A stretch of 64,000 nucleotides of DNA, from positions 1,628,882 to 1,692,881 of the forward strand of contig NZ_BMGB01000001.1 of assembly GCF_014639655.1 (NCBI RefSeq), read 5' to 3'. The notes under the pieces are model-generated. The model was not told where the DNA came from. It did no database searches and saw nothing but the letters and a program-made list of their open reading frames with translations. The position numbers and the translations under genes were made by a program. This DNA is from Conyzicola nivalis (GTDB taxonomy: Bacteria > Actinomycetota > Actinomycetes > Actinomycetales > Microbacteriaceae). Shown here in pieces: positions 34,988 through 44,023 of the stretch. Position 1 is the stretch's first letter. The number at the start of each line of letters is the position of its first letter.

Positions 34988-36192
34988 TGGGTCACACGTC
35001 GACGCCCCATACGAGCGTTGACCAGCACGCGGCGCTGGTTCGCTCGCTGCTCGCGCGCGCCATGGCGACCGGCACCGAACGTGTGCCGCTCGCCGATGCG
35101 CTCGGCCGGGTGACCGCCACCGCGGTCACCTCGCCGGTCGACCTGCCGCTGTTCCGCAACTCGCAGATGGACGGCTTCGCCGTGCGCGCGGCCGACCTGC
35201 GCGACGGCGACACGATCCTGCCGATCCTCGGCGAGATCCCCGCCCAGCGCGGCACGCCCGAACCGCTCATCCCGTCGACGACCGTGCGGATCATGACGGG
35301 AGCAGTCGTGCCCGAGGGGGCGGATGCCGTCGTGCCGGTCGAAGACGCGACGATCGAGGGCAATCTGGTCACCATCCACCGAGGCAGGCGGGCGGGCGAA
35401 TTCGTGCGCGAGCAGGGCAGCGACGTGCGCGCCGGTGCGGAGCTGCTGCCGGCGGCCCTGCGGCTGGCACCCCGCCACCTCGCCGTGCTCGCCTCCGCGG
35501 GCATCCGCGACGTCGAGGTGCGCTTCCGGGTGCGCGTCGTCGTGATCACGACCGGCGCCGAACTCGTCGACCCCGGGCAGCCCGTCGACGACGGCCAGAT
35601 CTACGACTCCAACGGCGTCGCGCTCGAGGCGGCACTGCGCGCGTGCGGCGCCGAGATCGTGGCGTCGATCCGCAACAGCAACGACGACGCCGACCAGCTG
35701 CACGACGCCATGTTCGCCGCCGCGGCCGGCGCCGACATCATCATCACCTCGGGCGGCATCTCGATGGGCGACCACGAGGTCGTGCGCGACGTGCTCACCC
35801 CGCTCGGCGGGCGCATCGGCCACATCGCCATGCAGCCCGGCGGACCGCAGGCGACCGGGTCGTTCGAGGGCGTGCCCGTCATCAGTTTTCCCGGCAATCC
35901 GGTGAGCACGCAGATCTCGTTCGAGGTCTTCGTGGCACCGCTTCTGCGCCGGGTCGCGGGGCTGCCCGCCGCCACCCGCGCGCCGCGCACCCTCGTGGCC
36001 GACCTCACCTCGATCCCCGGCAAGCGACAGTTTTTGCGCGGGCGTTCAGTCGAGGGTGGCAGAGTGGAGCTGGTCGCCGGGCCCGGCTCGCACCTCGTCG
36101 CCGGCCTGGCCGCATCCGATGTTCTTATCGACATCCCCGAGACGACAACCGAGCTGAAAGCGGGCGACACCGTGGAAACGATCGAACTGTGA
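34987..36192 (+). CDS. moeA: Molybdopterin molybdenumtransferase
   Basis: A 401-residue MoeA, inserting molybdenum into adenylylated molybdopterin. FRNSQMDGFAVRAAD (about 57-71), RIMTGAVVPEGADAVVPVED (about 101-120), TTGAEL, YDSNG and the MPT-binding TSGGISMGDHE (about 255-265) with PGNPVST (about 302-308) are all in order. ATG lies in the moeB stop and its own stop overlaps the next gene by GTGA. Confidence 0.95.
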   Translation: MGHTSTPHTSVDQHAALVRSLLARAMATGTERVPLADALGRVTATAVTSPVDLPLFRNSQMDGFAVRAADLRDGDTILPILGEIPAQRGTPEPLIPSTTVRIMTGAVVPEGADAVVPVEDATIEGNLVTIHRGRRAGEFVREQGSDVRAGAELLPAALRLAPRHLAVLASAGIRDVEVRFRVRVVVITTGAELVDPGQPVDDGQIYDSNGVALEAALRACGAEIVASIRNSNDDADQLHDAMFAAAAGADIIITSGGISMGDHEVVRDVLTPLGGRIGHIAMQPGGPQATGSFEGVPVISFPGNPVSTQISFEVFVAPLLRRVAGLPAATRAPRTLVADLTSIPGKRQFLRGRSVEGGRVELVAGPGSHLVAGLAASDVLIDIPETTTELKAGDTVETIEL

Positions 36193-37214
36193 GCGAACGC
36201 TCCCTCACCCACCTCGACTCGGACGGGCGCGCCCGCATGGTCGACGTCGGCGACAAGACCGTGACGAAGCGCACCGCCACCGCGACCGGTCGTCTCGTGA
36301 CCCGTCCCGACGTGATCGCCCTCGTGCGCGCCGACGACCTACCGAAGGCCGATGTGCTCGCGACCGCGCGCATCGCCGGAATCCAGGGCGCGAAGAAGAC
36401 GAGCGAACTCATCCCGCTCTGCCACACCATCCCGCTGTCGAGCGTCAAGGTCGACTTCGATTTCACCGCCGACTCGATCCTGATCACCGCGACCGCCAAG
36501 ACCGTCGGCCAGACCGGTGTCGAGATGGAGGCGCTCACGGCCGTGACGGTCGCCGCGCTCACGCTGCACGACATGATCAAGGCGGTGGATGCCGCGGCCA
36601 CGATGACCGACATCCAGTTGCGCGACAAGTCGGGCGGCAAGCACGGTCATTGGACGCGTCCCTCGGTCCCTGCGCCCGTCGAAGGGTCCTCGGGCCCCGC
36701 TGAAGGCACTCCCACCAAGCGTCCCCGCCGCTCGAAGCCGCGCGCGAACACCGCGGCCGTCATCGTCTCCTCGACCGCCGGTGCGCTCGGAACCCGCGAA
36801 GACACCACGGGCCCCGTGATCGCAGAGTGGCTGACCGCCGCCGGCTACACCGCCGAGGTCACGGTCGTCGCCGACGCCGACATCGCCACCGAGATGGTGC
36901 GCGTGCTCAAGTCCGCGCCCGCCGTCATCCTCACCACCGGCGGCACGGGCGTGAGCCCCACCGACCGCACCCCCGAGGCCACGCTCGCCGTGATCGACCG
37001 CGAACTGCCCGGCGTCGCCGAGGCCATCCGCTCGCACGGACTCGCGTCCACCCCGATGGCCGCGCTCAGCCGCGCGGTCGCCGGAACCGCACGAGGCACC
37101 GTCGTCATCAACCTGCCCGGCTCGCCGGGCGGGGTGGACGACGGGCTCGCTGTGCTCGACGACCTGCTTCCGCACCTCGTGGCGCAGGTGTCGGGCGGCG
37201 GACCGCATGCCTGA
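36189..37214 (+). CDS. moaCB: MoaC-MogA fusion (cyclic pyranopterin monophosphate synthase and MPT adenylyltransferase)
   Basis: A 341-residue fusion. Residues 1-156 are MoaC: MVDVGDKTVTKRTATATG (about 17-34), KKTSELIPLCHTIPL (about 75-89), GVEMEALTAVTVAALTLHDMIKA (about 119-141). Residues about 186-341 are MoaB/MogA: VSSTAGALGTREDTTGP, VILTTGGTGVSPTDRTPEAT, LPGSPGGVDDGL. A 30-residue linker rich in Pro, Gly and Lys/Arg joins them; its DNA (about 36667-36715) resembles the CTGAGC..GTCGAAGGG repeats found in gaps. It thus supplies an early and a late Moco step in one chain. Confidence 0.93.
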   Translation: MSERSLTHLDSDGRARMVDVGDKTVTKRTATATGRLVTRPDVIALVRADDLPKADVLATARIAGIQGAKKTSELIPLCHTIPLSSVKVDFDFTADSILITATAKTVGQTGVEMEALTAVTVAALTLHDMIKAVDAAATMTDIQLRDKSGGKHGHWTRPSVPAPVEGSSGPAEGTPTKRPRRSKPRANTAAVIVSSTAGALGTREDTTGPVIAEWLTAAGYTAEVTVVADADIATEMVRVLKSAPAVILTTGGTGVSPTDRTPEATLAVIDRELPGVAEAIRSHGLASTPMAALSRAVAGTARGTVVINLPGSPGGVDDGLAVLDDLLPHLVAQVSGGGPHA

Positions 37215-37620
37215 CGTGATGACCTCGATCGCCGAGACCGTCATCGACGCGGCTCCGTTCGAGGAATTCGTACTGACGCCACAGAACGGCGCGCTCGTGA
37301 CCTTCCGCGGGATCGTGCGCGACCACGATCACGGCGAGAGCGTCTCCGCGCTCGACTACCAGGCGCATCCGGATGCCGCACGCTTTCTCGAGGAGGCCTG
37401 CGCTCTCGTCGCGGCCGAGACCGGGTTGCGCATCGCGGCCGTACATCGAGTGGGGGCGCTGACGATCGGCGACACCGCGCTCGTGGCCGCCGCCGCGGCT
37501 CCGCACCGCGCGGAAGCGTTCGCGGCGTGTGAGCGTGTGGTCGAGATCATCAAGCAGACGGTGCCGATCTGGAAGCGCCAGCACCTGACGGCCGGCGTCA
37601 CGGAGTGGGTCGGGCTGTAG
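37207..37620 (+). CDS. moaE: Molybdopterin synthase catalytic subunit
   Basis: A 137-residue MoaE. GALVTFRGIVRDHDHGESVSALDYQAH (about 28-54), VHRVGALTIGD and the late active-site region KQTVPIWKRQHL (about 116-127) with conserved lysines are diagnostic. It pairs with MoaD, whose gene lies 17 kb away at 54761-55006. It overlaps the moaC/mogA fusion by eight bases and is the last gene before the accessory block. Confidence 0.95.
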   Translation: MPDVMTSIAETVIDAAPFEEFVLTPQNGALVTFRGIVRDHDHGESVSALDYQAHPDAARFLEEACALVAAETGLRIAAVHRVGALTIGDTALVAAAAAPHRAEAFAACERVVEIIKQTVPIWKRQHLTAGVTEWVGL

Positions 37621-37721
37621 CGCTCGCCCGCCTTTCGCCCGGCCTCTAGTCAGGAGTGTCCAGCTCTTCGGCGACGCCTGGAAGGATCATCGACAAAGAA
37701 ACTCGTATCATCGAGTTTCGG

Positions 37722-38309
37722 TTACGCGCGAGTCTCCCAGCCGCTTCGCGTGAGTGACGAAAGCGCGGGTAGTGAGATCTCGTCAGCCATGGCCGCACTG
37801 CGTACCCAACTCGTCGCAAGCGACGCCAGGAAAAGGTCCACGGCCCGAACCTCCCGGCGCGCACTTCCTTCTTCTTGCGCGTCCAACAGGAATTCGTTCG
37901 TGTCGGTGATGAAGCCCTGACACGTGACTGCCAGCGGTGAGGAACTCGTTGTGGTCGCTGCCCGCAGCGGCTCGGGCAACCCGTCGAATGCACCGGCCCA
38001 CTCCGTCATGGCGTCGAGCCAGTGCTCGAGAGCTTCAGCGGCGTTCGCGGATTCCGCGCGGATAGCGTCCCTACGCGAGACGAGTGCGTCGTCGCGTGCA
38101 GTGAGGAGTGCAGCAAGAAGTTCTTCGCGGTTGGGGAAATGCCGATAGAGCGTGCCGACGCCGACGCCGGCCTGCTTGGCAATCGCCTCGAGCGACCCGG
38201 TCACACCGTGCTGGGAGAAATGTTGCTCCGCGACATCGAGGATGTGGTCCCGGTTGCGTTGGGCGTCAGCCCGCGGCCCACGGACCCGGCCAGACACGAT
38301 TTCCGACAT
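37722..38309 (-). CDS. TetR family repressor of the adjacent oxygenase module
   Basis: A 195-residue TetR regulator with N-terminal HTH (RDHILDVAEQHFSQHGVTGSLEAIAKQAGVGVGTLYRHFPNREEL, split over about 19-63). The C-terminal ligand domain resembles the TetR_C group found next to hydride transferases and efflux pumps. ATG 38309 has a G-rich ribosome site; another ATG lies 12 bases upstream. The divergent promoter with a 21-bp palindrome between this gene and the LLM gene makes direct repression very likely. Confidence 0.85.
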   Translation of the reverse strand: MSEIVSGRVRGPRADAQRNRDHILDVAEQHFSQHGVTGSLEAIAKQAGVGVGTLYRHFPNREELLAALLTARDDALVSRRDAIRAESANAAEALEHWLDAMTEWAGAFDGLPEPLRAATTTSSSPLAVTCQGFITDTNEFLLDAQEEGSARREVRAVDLFLASLATSWVRSAAMADEISLPALSSLTRSGWETRA

Positions 38310-38322
38310 TGTCGCCCCCATG

Positions 38323-38352
38323 TTGACAATACGGAGCCTGCCTCCGTATAGT
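38323..38352 (+). promoter_or_regulatory. Promoter overlapped by a TetR palindrome
   Basis: TTGACA (38323-38328) and TATAGT (38347-38352) with an 18-bp spacer are the best sigma-A-like hexamers in the window. ATACGGAG (38329-38336) and CTCCGTAT (38342-38349) form an eight-bp dyad filling the spacer. Bound repressor would block polymerase. AGGAGG/CCTCCT at 38364-38378 is a second short dyad, and the leader to 38452 is about 90 bases. Confidence 0.8.
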
Positions 38353-38451
38353 TTCTTTCTAACAGGAGGGTACCTCCTTTTGCGTCCGCGTGTCACCTCG
38401 CCTTCGCGCAATTCGGGCCAGTCACGCTGGTCCTCCACTGAAGGGTCCGCT

Positions 38452-39786
38452 ATGTCCAGCTCGTCCGACCGTCATTTGCTCTTGGCTCTACAGATCGCCA
38501 ACGGGTACGGGGCCCAGCCCGGTGCCTGGCGGATGCCCGGCACCGATCCGTCGAGCTACACCGACATGGACGTCTTCGACCGGTACGCTCGGGCGGCCGA
38601 ACGCGGGAAGATCCAGTTGATCTTTTTGGCCGACACACCCGTCCTGGATGTCGACCTTGAGAGGGAGGCGCCCCACCACGCCATCGATCCGCTGCTCGTT
38701 CTGACATCGATGGCGCGTGCGACGAAACGCATCGGATTGGTCGCGACGAGTTCGACCACGCTCAACGAGCCGTTCACCATCGCCCGCCAGTTCAAGGCCC
38801 TCGACGTCGCCAGCCACGGCCGCGCCGGATGGAACGCCGTCCCCACCTCGCACCCCGCCGCCGCAGCGAACTACGGGATCGTCCTGCCGTCGCGGGAGGA
38901 GAAGTACGAACGCGCCCACGAGGTCGTCCAGATCGTCCAGGCGCTCTGGGGCAGCTGGGGCAAGAACGCGTGGGTGCGGGATGTCGAGAACAGACGTTTC
39001 GCCGACATGTCCCAGATCCGGCCGGTAAACCTGCAGGGCCGCTACGTCGCATCCGCCGGCCCGCTGCCGATCCCGCCGTCCGAACAGGGCCAGCCGGTGA
39101 TTTTTCAAGCCGGCGGTGGCGGGAACGGGTTGGAGATGGCCGGCCGGTACGCGTCCGGCGTGTACGCGAATCCGTTCACGATCGAGGAGGGCCGTGCGCA
39201 CCGCGAGGCGCTGCGCACCGCCGCAGAACGTGCCGGTCGCAATCCCGACGAGGTGAAGCTGTTCGCGGGCTTCATGCCCTCGGTCGCCTCGTCCAAGCGT
39301 GCTGCACTGGACCGGCGGCTGAAGTTGGACGAGTCGGTCGATACCCACCAGCGGGTCCGCTATCTCGGTTCCATGATCGGCCTGGACCTCAGCCCCGCGC
39401 AGCTCGACCAGCCGATCACCGAGCAACAGCACAGTGCAGCGCGGGCCAATCCGGGCGACCCGCGGGCCCCACGGGCTCTCGAACTGGCACGTGAGGGGTG
39501 GACCTTACGTGACGTGCTGGCGCACGGCGTGATCGACTACCACCCGGTCGTTCCGGGAACCGCGTCCGACATCGCCGACCACATGCAGGAATGGTTCGAC
39601 GCCGGCGCCTGTGACGGATTCTCCGTAGCCATCGACGTGTACGCCGACGGAATCGACACCTTCGTCGACGAGGTCGTGCCCGTGCTGCAGGAACGCGGCC
39701 TGTTCCACGAGGACTACGCCGGGATTACCCTCCGCGACCATCTGGGCGCACCCGCCCAGTACGGCCAAGACCCCCGACTTCCGTAA
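38452..39786 (+). CDS. LLM flavin-dependent monooxygenase (NtaA/SnaA/DszA family)
   Basis: A 444-residue luciferase-like TIM-barrel monooxygenase. Family landmarks: PGAWRMPG (about 23-30), FLADTPVL near 58-65, SSTTLNEPFTIARQFKALDVASHGRAGWNAVPT (about 100-132), and PPSEQGQPVIFQAGGGGNGLEMA (about 204-226). These enzymes use FMNH2 from a separate reductase, and a flavin reductase gene follows at 42128. First gene of a five-gene TetR-controlled operon. Substrates of the family are chelators, sulfonates, dibenzothiophene sulfone and similar compounds; which one applies is unknown. Confidence 0.88.
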   Translation: MSSSSDRHLLLALQIANGYGAQPGAWRMPGTDPSSYTDMDVFDRYARAAERGKIQLIFLADTPVLDVDLEREAPHHAIDPLLVLTSMARATKRIGLVATSSTTLNEPFTIARQFKALDVASHGRAGWNAVPTSHPAAAANYGIVLPSREEKYERAHEVVQIVQALWGSWGKNAWVRDVENRRFADMSQIRPVNLQGRYVASAGPLPIPPSEQGQPVIFQAGGGGNGLEMAGRYASGVYANPFTIEEGRAHREALRTAAERAGRNPDEVKLFAGFMPSVASSKRAALDRRLKLDESVDTHQRVRYLGSMIGLDLSPAQLDQPITEQQHSAARANPGDPRAPRALELAREGWTLRDVLAHGVIDYHPVVPGTASDIADHMQEWFDAGACDGFSVAIDVYADGIDTFVDEVVPVLQERGLFHEDYAGITLRDHLGAPAQYGQDPRLP

Positions 39787-39822
39787 ACCCTCGCTACACC
39801 CGACCTGCTTTGGAGCACCGAA

Positions 39823-41325
39823 ATGACCAACCCGAACCCCGCAGACCCGGCCATCCCACCTTCCCGCACGGGGAAGAGCCGCGTCGAGAAGCTGGCCCCC
39901 GGCAGCGCCCTCGTCATCGGCCTGCTCATGGGATCGACCTTCCTCGTTCTCCTCAACGAGATGCTGCTCGGTGTCGCCCTCCCCACCCTGATCACTGACC
40001 TGGATATCACCCCCTCGTCCGGCCAGTGGCTGACGACGGGCTACCTGCTGACCCTGGCGGTGTTGATCCCCGCGACCGGGTTCGTCATGCGGCGCTTCCA
40101 CATGCGGACCATCTTCCTCACCGCACTGACACTGTTCATCATCGGCACCGCTATAGCAGCCGCAGCCCCCGGCTTTGAGGTGCTGCTCGCCGGCCGGATC
40201 GTTCAGGCGGCCGGCACGGCCGTGTTCGTCCCGCTGCTGATGACCACCGCCATGCGACTGGTCCCCGAAGCACGCCGAGGCAGCATCATGGCATTGGTGA
40301 CAGCGGTGCCGGCGATCGCACCCGCCCTCGGCCCGGCAGTCTCCGGTCTCGTGCTGTCGTTCCTGCCGTGGCGGTGGCTGTTCATCCTCATCCTCCCCCT
40401 CGCAGTCATCGCACTTGTGCTGGGAGCCCTCAAGCTCAAAAACATCACCACCCCCGAACACGCCACCCTCGACGTCCTCTCCCTGCTTCTGTCCGCGATC
40501 GGCTTCGGCGCCCTGGTCTTCGGCCTGTCCTCAATCGGCGAATCCGCCTCCGGGCACGCGCCCGTCTCACCCGCCATCCCGATCGTGATCGGCATACTCG
40601 GCGTGGCAGCCTTCGCTTTCCGCCAGAGCTTCCTGCGTCGACGGAACCGCGACCCGTTCCTCGACATGCGCGTCTTCCAGACGAAGTTGTTCGCCGTGCC
40701 GCTGCTGATCATGCTGTTCATCGCACTGAACGGTTTCGGAATCCTCCTGATCCTCCCCCTCATCCTCACCGGGTCACTGGGACTGGGAACGTTGGCAATC
40801 GGCCTCTTCCTCGTCCCGGGCGGCGCCGCGATCGCACTCGTCTCCGCCATCGGCGGTCGGATCTACGATCGCTTCGGCCCGCGCCCCCTCGTCATCCCCG
40901 GCGGCATCATTTGGACAGCAACCATCTGGTTCCTCAGCACATTGGACCAGAACACCAGCGTCTGGCTATATCTCGTCGCGTACCTGGTCATGTCCGCATC
41001 CCAGGCGATGATGTGGGCCCCCCTGACCACCGTGGCTCTGTCATCCCTGCGCGCCGAGCTGTACCCCTACGGAAGCGCGGCCTTCACCACCGCGCAGCAA
41101 CTCGCCGGCGCCGCCGGCGGCGCAGTCCTCGTCTCGGCCTACACGATCGGAGCGAACGCAGCACATGCCGGCGCCCTGACCGTCGCCCAGACAGTCGAGG
41201 CAGGACAGGCAGCCTTCACCACCGCGGGATTAGTCGCCTTCGCTGCCGTCATCGGCACCCTGTTCGTCACAAGGCCCCGCACACCCGCCATCTCCACCGG
41301 CGCCACTGCCGACGGACGACCGTAA
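39823..41325 (+). CDS. MFS transporter, DHA2 (14-helix) family
   Basis: A 500-residue drug:proton antiporter-type protein with about fourteen transmembrane segments. LNEMLLGVALPTLITDLDI (about 45-63), SGQWLTTGYLLTLAVLIPATGFVMRRFHMR motif region (about 66-95) and GRIVQAAGTAVFVPL (about 125-139) with the antiporter motif C-like GPAVSGLVLS are seen. It sits between the oxygenase and its auxiliary enzymes, so it may export a toxic substrate or product, or import substrate. Same operon, 36-bp gap. Confidence 0.85.
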   Translation: MTNPNPADPAIPPSRTGKSRVEKLAPGSALVIGLLMGSTFLVLLNEMLLGVALPTLITDLDITPSSGQWLTTGYLLTLAVLIPATGFVMRRFHMRTIFLTALTLFIIGTAIAAAAPGFEVLLAGRIVQAAGTAVFVPLLMTTAMRLVPEARRGSIMALVTAVPAIAPALGPAVSGLVLSFLPWRWLFILILPLAVIALVLGALKLKNITTPEHATLDVLSLLLSAIGFGALVFGLSSIGESASGHAPVSPAIPIVIGILGVAAFAFRQSFLRRRNRDPFLDMRVFQTKLFAVPLLIMLFIALNGFGILLILPLILTGSLGLGTLAIGLFLVPGGAAIALVSAIGGRIYDRFGPRPLVIPGGIIWTATIWFLSTLDQNTSVWLYLVAYLVMSASQAMMWAPLTTVALSSLRAELYPYGSAAFTTAQQLAGAAGGAVLVSAYTIGANAAHAGALTVAQTVEAGQAAFTTAGLVAFAAVIGTLFVTRPRTPAISTGATADGRP

Positions 41326-41350
41326 CCCTCATCGAAAGAACAGGAGCATC

Positions 41351-42091
41351 ATGAAGATCGGCATCATCGGCGCCGGAGCAATCGGCACCACCCTCGCCCA
41401 GCGGCTAAGCACTGCAGGCCACGACGTCTCCATCGCGAACTCCCGAGGCCCGGAGACCATCGACCCCGCCGCTCTGAGCACCGGCGCACGGGCAGTGCAC
41501 GCCGACGACGTCACCGACAACTCCGACGTCGTCATCGTCTCGGTCGCCATCAGCCGCGTACCCGACGTCGCCCACCTCGTCCGCAACGCACCCGCGGCCG
41601 CCGTGATCATCGACACGTCGAACTACTACCCGCTCCGGGACGGTCACATCCCGGCCCTCGTCGACGGACAGGTCGAAAGCCTCTGGATCACCGAGCACTA
41701 CGGCCGCCCGCTGGTCAAAGCCTGGAACGCGATCACCGCCCAGTCCTTCAGTGAGAACGCCACCCCAGCCCGAACAGCCGGCCGCATCGCCATCCCGGTC
41801 GCAGGCGACGACGAGCAGGCCAAGCGGGTAGCGACGTCCCTCGTCGAGGAGACCGGCTTCGACGCCTTCGACGCCGGGTCGCTTGCCGACTCGTGGCGGC
41901 TGCAGCCCGGCACCCCGGCCTACTGCACCGACCACACCGGCGACGAACTTCCGGAGATCCTCGCGAAAGCCGATGCGAGCCGCTCAGCCCGCCGCCGGGA
42001 TCTGGCCATCGCGGCCGCCATCGAACGGACCGAAGCCGAAGGCCCCGTGAGCTCCGACTACCTGGTGCGCCTGAACCGCGCAATCTACTGA
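41351..42091 (+). CDS. NADPH-dependent F420 reductase-like protein
   Basis: A 246-residue Rossmann protein opening with MKIGIIGAGAIGTTLAQRLSTAG-type dinucleotide fold (first 25 residues), NSRGPET after the second strand (NADP phosphate site as in Fno), and SVAISRVPDV. It matches the N-terminal domain of the F420-dependent NADP oxidoreductase family and is extended by about 60 residues. It may reduce a deazaflavin or act as an NADP reductase on an oxygenase product. AGGAG precedes the ATG. Confidence 0.78.
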   Translation: MKIGIIGAGAIGTTLAQRLSTAGHDVSIANSRGPETIDPAALSTGARAVHADDVTDNSDVVIVSVAISRVPDVAHLVRNAPAAAVIIDTSNYYPLRDGHIPALVDGQVESLWITEHYGRPLVKAWNAITAQSFSENATPARTAGRIAIPVAGDDEQAKRVATSLVEETGFDAFDAGSLADSWRLQPGTPAYCTDHTGDELPEILAKADASRSARRRDLAIAAAIERTEAEGPVSSDYLVRLNRAIY

Positions 42092-42127
42092 CGACCCGCC
42101 CCGAATAGTCACGACCGGAACGCCACC

Positions 42128-42634
42128 ATGACGACCAGCAAAGCCGTGAACCAGACCGGTCTGGACACGGCCACTGTGCGGCAGGCATTCGCCCACTATC
42201 CCGCCGGTGTCGTCGCCATGGTGGCGGCAGTCGGCGGCGTCGAGGCGGCCATGGTGGCGTCGTCGTTCACAGTCGGCATCTCGGCAGAACCACCCTTGGT
42301 ATCGGTGGCCATCCAACGGACGTCGACTACCTGGCCGCGACTGCGTTCCGCCCTACGGATCGGGATCTCCGTCTTCGCAGAAGACCAAGCCGCCCTCGCC
42401 CGGCAGATGGCCGGCCCCAACCGGGACCGGCTCGCGGACGTGCAGCTGGAAGACACCGGGTCGGAAGCCCGGATGGTCGCCGGGGCCTCCTCGTGGTTCG
42501 AATGCACCCTCTACAACGAGGTCGACGCCGGCGACCACACTCTCGCCCTGCTCGAAGTCACAGCTTTCCACACCGACGAGCAGCGCCCGCCACTCGTCTT
42601 CCACGGTTCGGGCTTCCGCAGCCTCGCCCCCTAG
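42128..42634 (+). CDS. Flavin reductase
   Basis: A 168-residue FMN-binding split-barrel reductase. FAHYPAGVVAMVAAV (about 21-35), ASSFTVGISAEPPLVSVAIQRTSTTWPRLRSA pattern (about 44-75) and a final FHGSGFRSL are typical of the HpaC/NtaB-like family providing reduced flavin. It is the natural partner of the LLM monooxygenase at 38452. It lies between the F420-reductase-like gene and the alcohol dehydrogenase in the TetR-controlled operon. Confidence 0.88.
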   Translation: MTTSKAVNQTGLDTATVRQAFAHYPAGVVAMVAAVGGVEAAMVASSFTVGISAEPPLVSVAIQRTSTTWPRLRSALRIGISVFAEDQAALARQMAGPNRDRLADVQLEDTGSEARMVAGASSWFECTLYNEVDAGDHTLALLEVTAFHTDEQRPPLVFHGSGFRSLAP

Positions 42635-42706
42635 ACCCCTCCCTCCGCAGCCGCGGAGCGAGACCCACCAGCCGCATCCGCGGCGACATTTCAAAGGAGA
42701 AACATC

Positions 42707-43819
42707 ATGCGTGCAGCACTCATCCGAGAAGTCGGACAGCCCTTCCAGGTCGAGAACATCACCATCGCCGCCCCCGTCGACCGTGAAGTCCTCGTCGAAA
42801 TCCGCGCCTCCGGGCTCTGCCACAGCGACATCACCGTCGCCAAGAACGGCATGGGCATCGGACTGCCCGCCGTCCTCGGACACGAGATCTCCGGCGTCGT
42901 GACAGCAGTCGGCCCCGCCGTCAGCCGCATCAAGGTCGGCGACCACGTCGTCGCGGCAGCCCTGCAGCCGTGCGGACACTGCCAGGCATGCCTCCGCGGC
43001 AACCTCAACGCCTGCTCCAACCCCGACGCCCTCGACCGCTCCACAGACGCGGAACCCCGCCTCGAAGTCGACTCCACACCCGTCGTGCAGATGCAGGGAC
43101 TCGGCGGCTTCGCCGAACAGGCCCTCATCCACGAAAACCAGCTCGTGGCCATCGACCCCAGAATGCCCTTCGAACAGGCGTCCATCATCGGATGTGCTGT
43201 AGCCACCGGCGCCGGATCCATCTTCAACGCCGCAAAGGTCAGGCCCGGCCAGAGCGTCGCCGTCTTCGGCTGCGGCGGCGTTGGACTCAACGCCATCCAA
43301 GCCGCGGTCCTCGCCGGCGCCACCACCATCATCGCCGTCGACATCCAGCCCGACAAGCTCGAACTCGCACAGAAGTTCGGCGCCACCGCCATCGTCAACT
43401 CCGGGACTGAAGACGCAGCGGCACGCATCCTCGAAATCACCACCGGTGCTGGTGTCGACCACGCGTTCGTCATGATCGGAGTCCCCGCAATCGCCGAGAC
43501 TGCGATGGCGTCCCTCGGCTTCGGTGGCACGACCTACCTAGTCGGCGGCATGCGCCCCGGCGCAGCCCTCGACGTCCGCCCCTCCCCCGCCGACAGCGGC
43601 CTCCTTTCCAAGCAGCAGGGAGTCCGCGGAATCTGGCTGGGATCCTCGAATTTCTATGCCGACATCCCGATGTACGTCGACCTGTACATGCAGGGCAAAC
43701 TCAACCTCGACGACCTCATCTCGCGACGCATCGACCTCGACGACATCAACGAGGCGTACGAGGATCTCGAACGTGGCGGTATCGCACGAAGCGTCATCAC
43801 CTTCCCCGCTGTCGGCTAG
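42707..43819 (+). CDS. Zinc-dependent alcohol dehydrogenase
   Basis: A 370-residue medium-chain dehydrogenase. Catalytic zinc ligands: Cys38, His59-Glu60 and a later Cys; structural zinc: Cys89, 92, 95, 103. The nucleotide motif GCGGVGLNAIQ (about 187-197) and the acidic Asp in AVDIQPDKL favour NAD(H). The class III-like length suggests an aldehyde/alcohol or thiol adduct substrate. AAAGGAG lies seven bases before the ATG. Last gene of the operon; probably converts the alcohol or aldehyde made by the monooxygenase. Confidence 0.9.
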   Translation: MRAALIREVGQPFQVENITIAAPVDREVLVEIRASGLCHSDITVAKNGMGIGLPAVLGHEISGVVTAVGPAVSRIKVGDHVVAAALQPCGHCQACLRGNLNACSNPDALDRSTDAEPRLEVDSTPVVQMQGLGGFAEQALIHENQLVAIDPRMPFEQASIIGCAVATGAGSIFNAAKVRPGQSVAVFGCGGVGLNAIQAAVLAGATTIIAVDIQPDKLELAQKFGATAIVNSGTEDAAARILEITTGAGVDHAFVMIGVPAIAETAMASLGFGGTTYLVGGMRPGAALDVRPSPADSGLLSKQQGVRGIWLGSSNFYADIPMYVDLYMQGKLNLDDLISRRIDLDDINEAYEDLERGGIARSVITFPAVG

Positions 43820-44023
43820 CGCGATACAGCAGTGGCACAAACGGAGTCCGCGCGTCGGCGTCGGCTCAGATTGACAGCCAAGCCGGGCACCCTCGCGGGC
43901 GACTCGTCATCGCCACTTGAATAATGGAGAGGCGCATGGCCCTCTACGGGTCCTGGCGGGCGGCCCCGATGCTCGAAGGGTCGCACTGCTTTCCATTTGG
44001 GCTGCCATCGGCGCCCCGCGCGC

